A stretch of DNA of 64,000 nucleotides from Corallococcus caeni (GTDB lineage: Bacteria > Myxococcota > Myxococcia > Myxococcales > Myxococcaceae), in contig NZ_BTTW01000001.1 in NCBI RefSeq assembly GCF_036245865.1, positions 1,054,001 through 1,118,000 of the forward strand, written 5' to 3'. The notes under the pieces are model-generated. The model saw only the letters and a list, made by a program, of their open reading frames with translations. It ran no database searches and was not told the origin of the DNA. The translations under genes were made by a program, and so were the position numbers. How positions within the stretch are numbered: position 1 is the stretch's first letter; the number at the start of each line of letters is the position of its first letter. Below are positions 46,212-53,771 of the stretch, in pieces.

Positions 46212-47437
46212 AAACTGAATCAGCGGACATCCTCATCATCGGCGCGGGCCCCGCGGGCTCCGTCGCGGCGGGCCTCCTTCGCAAGCAGGGCCGTGAGGTC
46301 CTCGTGCTGGAGCGCGAGCAGTTCCCCCGCTTCTCCATTGGCGAGAGCCTGCTGCCGCAGAGCATGCAGTACATCGAGGAGGCCGGCTTCCTCCAGGACG
46401 TGGTGGAGGCGGGCTTCCAGTTCAAGAACGGCGCGGCCTTCGAGCGCTCCGGGCGCTACACGGACTTCGACTTCCGCGACAAGTTCAGCCCCGGCTGGGG
46501 CACCACCTACCAGGTGCAGCGCGGCCACTTCGACCACGTGCTGGCCCAGGCCGCGGAGCGCAAGGGCGCCACCGTGCGCTTCCGCCACGAGGTGCTGACC
46601 GTGGACTTCTCCGGCGAGAAGCCGGAGGTGACGGTGCGCCCGCCCGAAGGCGAGACGTACCGCGTGCAGGCGCGCTTCATCCTGGACGCAAGCGGCTTCG
46701 GCCGCGTGCTGCCGCGCCTGCTGAACCTGGAGACGCCGTCCAACTTCCCCGTGCGCGGCGCCATCTTCACCCACGTCGAGGACCGCATCCCCCCGGGCAC
46801 CTTCGACCGGAACAAGATCCGCGTCACCACGCACCCGGAGCACGTGCACGTCTGGTACTGGACCATCCCCTTCTCCGGCGGCCGGTGCTCGCTCGGCGTG
46901 GTCGCGAAGAAGGAGTACCTGGAGCAGTACACCGGAACGGACACGGAGCGGCTGCAGGCCATCGTCAAGGAGACGCCGTCCTTGCAGAACCTGCTGAAGG
47001 ACGCGGTCTGGGACACGCCCACGCGCAAGCTCACCGGCTACGCGGCCAACGTGAAGTCGCTGTGGGGCCCGGGCTTCGCGCTGCTGGGCAACGCGGGTGA
47101 GTTCCTGGACCCGGTGTTCTCCTCGGGCGTCACCATCGCCTTCAAGTCCGCGAGCCTCGCGTCGGCCTGCATCGCCCGGGAGTTCGCCGGGGAGAAGGTG
47201 GACTGGGAGAACGACTACGCGAAGCCGCTCAAGGCGGGCGTGGACACCTTCCGCACCTTCGTGGAGTCCTGGTACGAGGGCGGCTTCCAGAACATCATCT
47301 TCCACCCGAACCCGTCCCCGGACGTGCGCCGGATGATCTCCGCCATCCTCGCCGGCTACGCGTGGGACAAGAACAACCCCTACGTCGCGGACAGCAAGCG
47401 GCGCCTGGGCGTGCTCGAGGCCCTGTGCGCGGCCTGA
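46208..47437 (+). CDS. FAD-dependent oxidoreductase with halogenase signature
   Basis: A 409-residue flavoprotein. GAGPAGSVAAG (12-22) is the FAD-binding GxGxxG loop. WYWTIP at 216-221 fits WxWxIP, the signature of flavin-dependent halogenases, and Lys73 in GFQFKNGAAF lies where those enzymes keep their catalytic Lys. GESLLP near residue 45 is also shared with phenolic halogenases and with related reductases. It may add a halogen to the aryl ring (xanthomonadins are brominated) or act as an oxidase or reductase. The only suitable start is TTG, overlapping the MMPL stop as TTGA; this rare start may limit the amount made. Confidence 0.85.
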   Translation: MKTESADILIIGAGPAGSVAAGLLRKQGREVLVLEREQFPRFSIGESLLPQSMQYIEEAGFLQDVVEAGFQFKNGAAFERSGRYTDFDFRDKFSPGWGTTYQVQRGHFDHVLAQAAERKGATVRFRHEVLTVDFSGEKPEVTVRPPEGETYRVQARFILDASGFGRVLPRLLNLETPSNFPVRGAIFTHVEDRIPPGTFDRNKIRVTTHPEHVHVWYWTIPFSGGRCSLGVVAKKEYLEQYTGTDTERLQAIVKETPSLQNLLKDAVWDTPTRKLTGYAANVKSLWGPGFALLGNAGEFLDPVFSSGVTIAFKSASLASACIAREFAGEKVDWENDYAKPLKAGVDTFRTFVESWYEGGFQNIIFHPNPSPDVRRMISAILAGYAWDKNNPYVADSKRRLGVLEALCAA

Positions 47438-47994
47438 TTCCGGCCCTGCTCGTCGCGGGCCTCGTGGCCTGCACCACCACGCCCCGGCCCAGGCCCGCCG
47501 CTCCCGGCGAGCCCCTGCCACAGCTGCGCCTGGCCCCCGCCGCGCTCGGCGCGTCCGTGAGCCTGGCGCAGCGGCTGGTGTTCGCGCACGAGCAGGACCC
47601 GGGCGGCCCCCGCTCCCTGGAGGCCTTGATGGAGGTGGATCCGGCCGGGTTGCAATTGGCCGGGCTGGCCATGGGTCACCGCATCCTCACGCTGCGCTGG
47701 GACGGCGCCACCCTGGACGAGGAGCGCGACCCCCGCCTGCCCGCCCAGTTCAACTCCGCCCTGGTGCTCCGGGACGTGCAGCTCGTCTACTGGCCGGCCG
47801 ACGCCGTGCGCGCCGCCCTGCCCGCCGGCTGGACGCTGGAGGATGGGCCGGGACAGCGGTCCCTGTCGAAGAACGGCAGGGAATGGGTGACGGTGCGCTA
47901 CGATGGCGCACCGCGCTGGGAAGGGCGCACGCAGCTCACCAACCTGTCCGAGCACTACCAGCTCACCATCGAGTCCCACGTCGCGGACGAGTGA
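47425..47994 (+). CDS. DUF3261-type lipoprotein
   Basis: A 189-residue protein with a short signal ending in LVAC. It shows the DUF3261 pattern of a mid-protein basic strand and the late WTVRYDG-like segment. Members accompany LolA and MMPL genes in aryl polyene loci and probably receive the pigment at the outer membrane, as LolB does for lipoproteins. The GTG start overlaps the oxidoreductase gene by 13 bases. Confidence 0.78.
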   Translation: MRGLIPALLVAGLVACTTTPRPRPAAPGEPLPQLRLAPAALGASVSLAQRLVFAHEQDPGGPRSLEALMEVDPAGLQLAGLAMGHRILTLRWDGATLDEERDPRLPAQFNSALVLRDVQLVYWPADAVRAALPAGWTLEDGPGQRSLSKNGREWVTVRYDGAPRWEGRTQLTNLSEHYQLTIESHVADE

Positions 47995-48000
47995 CACCCC

Positions 48001-49179
48001 ATGCCTCCTGTCTTCCTCAACCAGCTGGGCCTCGTCTGCGCATTGGGCTCCGGGAAGCAGGAGGTAACCCGCGCCCTGTTCGCGGACACCGTCTCCGGCG
48101 TCGCTTCACATGAGGGGTTCGCGGACCGCCCGCTGCACCTGGGCGTCGTCACCTCTCCGCTCGCGGCCCAGGACGCCCTGCCCCCTTCGCAGCACAGCCG
48201 CAACAACGCGCTGCTGCTCACCGCGCTGGAGCAGATACGCCCCGCGGTGGACGCGGCCATCGCCCGGTTCGGCCGCGCGCGCGTGGCGGTCGTGCTGGGC
48301 ACCAGCACCTCCGGCATCGGCGAGAGCGAGCGCGCCATCGCCGGCCACCTGGCCACGGGCGAATTGCCCTCGCGCTTCCACCTGCACCAGCAGGAGCTGG
48401 GCTCCCCGGCGCTGGCGCTCACGCAGCTGCTGGGCCTGGGCGGCCCGGCCTACGTCATCTCCACCGCGTGCTCCTCCAGCGCCAAGGCCCTGGCCAGCGC
48501 GGCGCGGCTGCTGCGCTCGGGCACCGTGGACGCGGTGCTGACGGGCGGCGTGGATTCGCTGTGCCGCTTCACCGTGGCGGGCTTCCGCGCGCTGGACTCC
48601 GTGAGCGAGGAGCGCTGCAACCCGATGAGCGCCCACCGCCACGGCATCAACATCGGCGAGGCCGCGGCGCTGTTCCTGATGACGCGCGAGCCGGGGCCGG
48701 TGCGCCTGTCCGGCTGGGGCGAGTCCTCCGACGCGCACCACATCTCCGCGCCGGAGCCCGGCGGCAAGGGCGCCATGGCCGCCATCCAGGAGGCCCTGAA
48801 GCGCGCGGGGGTGTCCGCGGAGCAGGTGGACTACGTGAACCTGCACGGCACCGCGACGGTGCAGAACGACGCCATGGAGAGCCGCGCGGTGCACGCGCTC
48901 ATGGGGCCGGCCGTGAAGGCCAGCTCCACCAAGCCGCTCACCGGCCACACGCTGGGGGCCGCGGGCGCGCTGGAGGCGGCCTTCGCGTACCTCACGCTGG
49001 TGGACAACCCGGAGGGCCGGCTGCCCGCGCACTTCTGGGACGGGGCCGTGGACCCCTCGCTACCGGCGCTGTCGCTCGTGAAGCCGGGCGAGGCGCTGGG
49101 GCGCCCGGTCCAGCGCGTGCTGAGCAACTCGTTCGCCTTCGGGGGCAGCAACGCCGCCCTCGTGCTGGAGCGCGCATGA
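48001..49179 (+). CDS. Beta-ketoacyl-ACP synthase I
   Basis: A 392-residue ketosynthase with the full Cys-His-His triad: Cys157 (STACSSS), His282 (HGTAT) and His316 (LTGHTLGAAG). It condenses malonyl-ACP with the aryl-acyl chain. Together with the Cys-less factor at the start of the operon it can form an active heterodimer, as known for aryl polyene KS/CLF pairs. It ends in an ATGATG/TGA overlap with the dehydratase. Confidence 0.92.
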   Translation: MPPVFLNQLGLVCALGSGKQEVTRALFADTVSGVASHEGFADRPLHLGVVTSPLAAQDALPPSQHSRNNALLLTALEQIRPAVDAAIARFGRARVAVVLGTSTSGIGESERAIAGHLATGELPSRFHLHQQELGSPALALTQLLGLGGPAYVISTACSSSAKALASAARLLRSGTVDAVLTGGVDSLCRFTVAGFRALDSVSEERCNPMSAHRHGINIGEAAALFLMTREPGPVRLSGWGESSDAHHISAPEPGGKGAMAAIQEALKRAGVSAEQVDYVNLHGTATVQNDAMESRAVHALMGPAVKASSTKPLTGHTLGAAGALEAAFAYLTLVDNPEGRLPAHFWDGAVDPSLPALSLVKPGEALGRPVQRVLSNSFAFGGSNAALVLERA

Positions 49180-49643
49180 TGCGCATCGTCATCAACGAGC
49201 CCATCGAGGCGCTGGTGCCCCACGAGGGGCGCATGCGGCTGCTGGACCGCGCCCTGGAGGGCGACACGGACTCGCTCGTCGCGGAGGTCACCGTGCGCGA
49301 GGACAGCCTCTTCTTCGCCGACGGCGCCGTGGGCGGCTGGGTGGGCATCGAGTACATGGCGCAGGCCGTGGCCGCCTGGGCCGGGTGGCACGCGCGCAGG
49401 CGCGGCGGCACGCCCCGGGTGGGCTTCCTCCTGGGCACGCGCCGCTACGAGTGCAGCCGCCCCGTCTTCAAGCTGGGGGAGACCTTGCGCGTGGAGGTCC
49501 ACCGCCAGTTCTCCGCGGACAACGGGCTGGGCCAGTTCGACTGCACCCTGCGCATCGGGACGGAGCAGGTGGCCACGGCGGCGCTGACGGTCTACGAGCC
49601 GCAACCGGGGCAGGACCTGGGAAGGGGCAACACAGATGGGTGA
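49176..49643 (+). CDS. ApeP-like hotdog dehydratase
   Basis: A 155-residue hotdog protein starting LVPHEGRMRLLD, which fits the PHxxPMxLLD pattern of ApeP/FabZ-like 3-hydroxyacyl-ACP dehydratases, and VGIEYMAQAVAAW, the helix facing the active site. It provides a second dehydratase besides the domain fused to the ligase, as aryl polyene systems use two. It overlaps the ketoreductase gene by eight bases. Confidence 0.86.
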   Translation: MMRIVINEPIEALVPHEGRMRLLDRALEGDTDSLVAEVTVREDSLFFADGAVGGWVGIEYMAQAVAAWAGWHARRRGGTPRVGFLLGTRRYECSRPVFKLGETLRVEVHRQFSADNGLGQFDCTLRIGTEQVATAALTVYEPQPGQDLGRGNTDG

Positions 49644-50367
49644 CAAGACGGTGCTGGTGACGGGCTCCAGCCGGGGCATCGGCCGCGCCATCGCGCTGCG
49701 CCTGGCCCGCGACGGCTACGACGTCGTGGTGCACTGCCGCAGCAAGCGCGACGAAGCGGACGCCGTGGCCGCGCAGGTGCGCGAGGCGGGCCGCGAGTCG
49801 CGCGTGCTCCAGTTCGACGTGGCGGACCGCGCGGGCACGCAGGCCGCGCTGCTGGCCGACGTGGAGGCCCACGGCTGCTACTACGGCGTGGTGTGCAACG
49901 CGGGCATCGCGCGCGACAACGCCTTCCCCGCCATGACGGCCGACGAGTGGGACAGCGTCATCCACACCAACCTGGACGCCTTCTACAACGTGCTCAACCC
50001 GCTCACGATGCCGCTGGTGCGCCGCAAGAAGCCGGGCCGCATCGTCACGCTGGCGTCCGTGTCCGGGCTCATGGGCAACCGGGGCCAGGTGAACTACAGC
50101 GCCGCCAAGGCGGGCATCATCGGCGCGACGAAGGCGCTGGCGGTGGAGCTGGCCAAGCGAAACATCACCGTCAACTGCGTGGCGCCGGGCCTCATCGACA
50201 CGGAGATGGTGCCTCCGGAAGTGCTGGAAGAGGCGCTGAAGATCATTCCCGCCCGCCGGATGGGCAGGCCCGAGGAGGTCGCCGCCGCGGTGAGCTTCCT
50301 CATGGCGGAGGACGCGGGCTACATCACGCGGCAGGTGATTTCCGTGAACGGGGGGATGATCGGATGA
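49636..50367 (+). CDS. FabG-like 3-oxoacyl-ACP reductase
   Basis: A 243-residue short-chain dehydrogenase. TGSSRGIGRAIA is the NADP-binding loop, CNAGIARD the structural NAG motif, and YSAAK the catalytic Tyr-Lys pair with the upstream VSG serine. It reduces the 3-keto group of each extension cycle (ApeQ-like). ATGA overlap with the second ketosynthase. Confidence 0.92.
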   Translation: MGDKTVLVTGSSRGIGRAIALRLARDGYDVVVHCRSKRDEADAVAAQVREAGRESRVLQFDVADRAGTQAALLADVEAHGCYYGVVCNAGIARDNAFPAMTADEWDSVIHTNLDAFYNVLNPLTMPLVRRKKPGRIVTLASVSGLMGNRGQVNYSAAKAGIIGATKALAVELAKRNITVNCVAPGLIDTEMVPPEVLEEALKIIPARRMGRPEEVAAAVSFLMAEDAGYITRQVISVNGGMIG

Positions 50368-51602
50368 AGCGCGTGGTGGTCACCGGAGTCGGTGCGCTGA
50401 GCCCCCTGGGACATGACTGGAAGACGGTCGAGGCGCGGCTGCGTGCGCGTCAGAACGCCGTCCAGGTGATGGAGCCCTGGAAGGAATACGAAGGCCTGAA
50501 CACGCGGCTGGGCGCGCCCGCCCTGCCCTTCGAACTGCCGCCGTCCGCGTACTCGCGCAAGACGACGCGCACCATGGGCCGCGTGGCGCTGATGGCGACG
50601 CGGGCCAGCGAGCTGGCGCTCCAGGACGCGGGCCTGCTGGGCGACCCCCTGGTGAAGGGGGGCAGGATGGGCATCGCCTACGGCTCCTCCGCGGGGACGC
50701 CGGAGAACATGGGCGACTTCGGCAAGATGATCACCCACAAGACGACGGAGGGCATCACCGCGACGACGTACCTGCGGATGATGTCCCATACGGCGGCGGT
50801 GAACATCGGCGTCTTCTTCGGCATCACCGGCCGCATCATCACCACGTCCAGCGCGTGCACCTCCGGCAGCCAGGGCATCGGCTACGCGTACGAGGCCATC
50901 AAGCTGGGCCGCCAGGTGGCGATGCTCGCGGGCGGCGCGGAGGAACTGGACGCCACGGGCGCGGCGGTGTTCGACACCCTCTTCGCCACCAGCACGAAGC
51001 ACAACGAGGCGCCGCACCAGTCCCCCCGCCCCTTCCACGCCCAGCGCGACGGGCTGGTGCTGGGCGAGGGCGCGTGCACGCTGGTGCTGGAGGAGCTGGA
51101 GCACGCGAAGGCGCGCGGCGCCACCATCCACGCGGAGCTGCTGGGCTACGGCACCAACAGCGACGGCCGCCACGTCACGCAGCCCAACGCGGACACCATG
51201 GCGGAGGCCATGCGGCTGGCGCTGGAGGACGCGGGCGTGCCTGCCTCCGCCATCCCCTACGTCAACGCGCACGGCACGGCGACGGACACGGGTGACGTGG
51301 CGGAGAGCGCGGCGACGAAGGCCGTCTTCGGAGACAAGGTCGCCATCTCCAGCCTCAAGAGCTACATGGGCCACACGCTGGGGGCCTGCGGCGCGCTGGA
51401 GGCGTGGATGAGCATCCAGATGATGCGCTCGGACTGGTTCGCGCCGACGCTGCACCTGACGGCGGACTCCGTGGATCCGAAGTGCGCGCCCCTGGACTAT
51501 GTCATGGGCGAGGGACGTGCTTTGCAGACGGACCTGGTGATGAGCAACAACTTCGCCTTCGGCGGCATCAACACGTCGTTGATCTTCCGCCGCTGGCCTT
51601 GA
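50364..51602 (+). CDS. Beta-ketoacyl-ACP synthase II
   Basis: A 412-residue ketosynthase with Cys165 (SSACTSG), His303 (HGTATDTG) and His337 (SYMGHTLGACG), all intact. It is clearly different from the other ketosynthase of the operon, so one may start the chain and the other elongate it (ApeR- and ApeO-like roles). It lies 17 bases before the next gene. Confidence 0.92.
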   Translation: MKRVVVTGVGALSPLGHDWKTVEARLRARQNAVQVMEPWKEYEGLNTRLGAPALPFELPPSAYSRKTTRTMGRVALMATRASELALQDAGLLGDPLVKGGRMGIAYGSSAGTPENMGDFGKMITHKTTEGITATTYLRMMSHTAAVNIGVFFGITGRIITTSSACTSGSQGIGYAYEAIKLGRQVAMLAGGAEELDATGAAVFDTLFATSTKHNEAPHQSPRPFHAQRDGLVLGEGACTLVLEELEHAKARGATIHAELLGYGTNSDGRHVTQPNADTMAEAMRLALEDAGVPASAIPYVNAHGTATDTGDVAESAATKAVFGDKVAISSLKSYMGHTLGACGALEAWMSIQMMRSDWFAPTLHLTADSVDPKCAPLDYVMGEGRALQTDLVMSNNFAFGGINTSLIFRRWP

Positions 51603-51619
51603 TGCCTGGAGACCCCGCG

Positions 51620-52051
51620 ATGAAGAAAGCCCTCCTGTTGCTGGCCCTGACCGCCGCCTCCCCCGCGCTGGCGCGCGACACCGTGACCAAGGTGAAGCTG
51701 GCGGACGTGATGGCCCTGCCGGAAGCCAAGGAGAAGCTGGACGGCACGGTGAAGTTCTACCTGGAAGGCGCGAAGACGCCCAACGTGCTCAAGACGCTGG
51801 GCAGCGACACCACGAACAAGAAGACCAACGGCGTGGGCAAGTCGGATGACTACGCCTGCAAGTGGGCCGCCCTCTCCGCGCTCATCGCCCTGCAGGAGGG
51901 CGCGAAGAAGAACGGCGCCAACGCGGTGGTCCACATCGTGAGCTACTACAAGAAGGTGGAGAGCAAGAGCGCCACCGAGATCGAGTGCCACGCCGGCAGC
52001 TTCGTCACGGGCGTCGCGCTCAAGGGCGACTACGCCACCATCGCGAAGTAG
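51620..52051 (+). CDS. Small exported protein at the end of the polyene operon
   Basis: A 143-residue periplasmic protein with a Sec signal (KKALLLLALTAASPALA). The mature part has a Lys-rich alpha/beta pattern with two Cys residues (DYACKW and IECHAG) likely to form a disulfide. Similar small proteins, often misnamed excinuclease subunits, occur with xanthomonadin and aryl polyene genes; the link is from memory. Function unknown, perhaps stabilising the pigment or its transport in the periplasm. Confidence 0.78.
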   Translation: MKKALLLLALTAASPALARDTVTKVKLADVMALPEAKEKLDGTVKFYLEGAKTPNVLKTLGSDTTNKKTNGVGKSDDYACKWAALSALIALQEGAKKNGANAVVHIVSYYKKVESKSATEIECHAGSFVTGVALKGDYATIAK

Positions 52052-52063
52052 TCCCGTGCCCGC

Positions 52064-52087
52064 GCGCGGCGGCCGCTACCGCCGCGC
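52064..52087. terminator. Hairpin ending the polyene operon (bidirectional)
   Basis: GCGCGGCGG (52064-52072) pairs perfectly over 9 bp with CCGCCGCGC (52079-52087) around a 6-base loop. It lies between the convergent last gene of the operon and the membrane-protein gene, and includes the stop codon of the latter. Confidence 0.55.
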
Positions 52088-53683
52088 CGGCACCTGGATG
52101 CGGCAGACGCTCGCGGGCGCCAGGTTCCGCGAGCGCATCCAGTCCTCCAGGTCGCGGTCGAGGCGCTCGGCGGCCATCGCGTTGAAGCGGCGGTTGTCCT
52201 GGAGCCTCCAGCCCCGCGGAGCGTTGCCCGAGTAGCCGTTCACCGTGGGCACGCCGCGCTCGCAGGACGCCCACACCGCGTCCAGCTGGTACTTCCACTC
52301 CCGCGCCTTGCCGGACGTCGGCGCGTAGAAGAAGGCCGCGCAGCCGGGCGGGATGCGCGCGGCCACCGCCTCCACGTCCGCGCGGGCTTCATGCCAGTCA
52401 TACGTGGGGCTGGTGAGCCCCTGCTCCAGCAGGCACAGCGCGCCCAGGCCCACCGCCAGCGCCGCGCGGCCGGAGTCCCACTGCCGCTGGAGGTACAGGG
52501 CCAGGCCCACGGCCGCGGGCACCAGCAGCCACATGCCGATGCGGGCCAGGGCCCGGATGGCCGCCGCGCCGGGCACGCCGTGGAAGACGAGCCACCAGGG
52601 CGTGTACCCACCGGGGTAGCGCGAGGCGAGCAGCACGGTGGCCACCGCCACGACGAGCAGCAGCCGCACGGCGGGCCGCGAGCGCGCCTGCCACAGGCCG
52701 AGGCCCGCCAGCACCGGGGTGACGAAGCCGAAGCCCAGCCGGTGCTCCCACCCCAGCGGCAAGCGCCGGAACCGGGAGAAGCCGTCCATCCACCCGTACA
52801 GCCAGCTGTCCGGGCCCATGTAGAACCAGCTCCAGACGCGCGGCACCATGGGCACGACCTCGGCGAAGGTGCGCAGGCCCACCGTGCCGATGGCCTGGCG
52901 CGCGTGCAGGATGAGGGGCGCGAGCAGCGCCAGCCCCACGACGCCGAAGGCCGCGAGCGCCGGGAGGTGGCGGCGCAGCGCCGTCAGGAGCGGGCCGCGC
53001 GTGTCCCGGAGGATGAGCCCGGCGATGAACGCCAGCAGCAGGAAGAAGAAGAGGAACCAGCCCCAGTAGAAGCCCGCGTAGAGCTGCGCCACGCACGCGC
53101 CCACGAGCAGCCCGGCCCAGGCCACCCCGCGCCGCCGGTCCGTCTCCGGCCGCGTCAGCGCGACCACCGCGCCCACCGCGAGGAGCACGAAGAACTGTGC
53201 CTCCAGCTGCGGGTGGTTGAGCTGGTTGACGCGCGGCGCGCCGGCCGTGAAGAGCACCGCGCCCACCACCGCCGGAAGGACGCGCAGGCCAAACCCCCGG
53301 CGCAGGAGCCACACCGCCGCCGCGTAGTTCAGCGCGGCCATGGCGAGCGCCCACGCCTGCCACGACAGCTCGGCGCCCAGGCCGAAGCCGCGCCACACCC
53401 AGTAGAGCGGCGCCACGCCCAGGAGCACCTCCGAGTACGCCGCGACGTTGGGCTCGGGGTGGAACATGGGGGGATCCCAGAAGCGCGCATGCGCTGGGTC
53501 TCCCGACACGAAGCGCCAGCCGTGCTCCAGGATGTAGTTGCAGAAGCGCACGTCGCCCTCGTCCCCCTGCATGAGGCGCAGCCCGGACAGGAGGGCGGAG
53601 TGGTGCGACAGCAGCAGCGCCAGCACGCCGCCAACGAGGACGAGCGGGACGACGCGGGTGCGCTCCGAGGCGGCGGTTCCCAT
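52076..53683 (-). CDS. Polytopic membrane protein, possible GT-C glycosyltransferase
   Basis: A 535-residue protein with about twelve hydrophobic segments. The first external loop has QGDEGDVRF followed by WDPPMFHPEPN, an arrangement seen in large GT-C-like membrane proteins of unknown substrate. The last 110 residues are soluble. I start at the ATG at 53683; a GTG at 53704 would add seven residues. It is convergent with the polyene operon and separated from the hydrolase gene upstream by a hairpin, so it is probably its own unit. No function can be assigned with confidence. Confidence 0.75.
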   Translation of the reverse strand: MGTAASERTRVVPLVLVGGVLALLLSHHSALLSGLRLMQGDEGDVRFCNYILEHGWRFVSGDPAHARFWDPPMFHPEPNVAAYSEVLLGVAPLYWVWRGFGLGAELSWQAWALAMAALNYAAAVWLLRRGFGLRVLPAVVGAVLFTAGAPRVNQLNHPQLEAQFFVLLAVGAVVALTRPETDRRRGVAWAGLLVGACVAQLYAGFYWGWFLFFFLLLAFIAGLILRDTRGPLLTALRRHLPALAAFGVVGLALLAPLILHARQAIGTVGLRTFAEVVPMVPRVWSWFYMGPDSWLYGWMDGFSRFRRLPLGWEHRLGFGFVTPVLAGLGLWQARSRPAVRLLLVVAVATVLLASRYPGGYTPWWLVFHGVPGAAAIRALARIGMWLLVPAAVGLALYLQRQWDSGRAALAVGLGALCLLEQGLTSPTYDWHEARADVEAVAARIPPGCAAFFYAPTSGKAREWKYQLDAVWASCERGVPTVNGYSGNAPRGWRLQDNRRFNAMAAERLDRDLEDWMRSRNLAPASVCRIQVPARR

Positions 53684-53726
53684 GGGCGCCGGGAGCGTTA
53701 ACACGCCAACACTGCCCCCTGGAACG

Positions 53727-53755
53727 ACGGAGGGCGCCTGAACCGCGCCCCCCGT
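53727..53755 (-). terminator. Hairpin downstream of the S15-like hydrolase gene
   Basis: ACGGAGGGCGC (53727-53737) pairs with GCGCCCCCCGT (53745-53755), one mismatch, 7-base loop. It lies 16 bases past the hydrolase stop codon. Confidence 0.5.
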
Positions 53756-53771
53756 CCCTGCTCCGGAGCGC

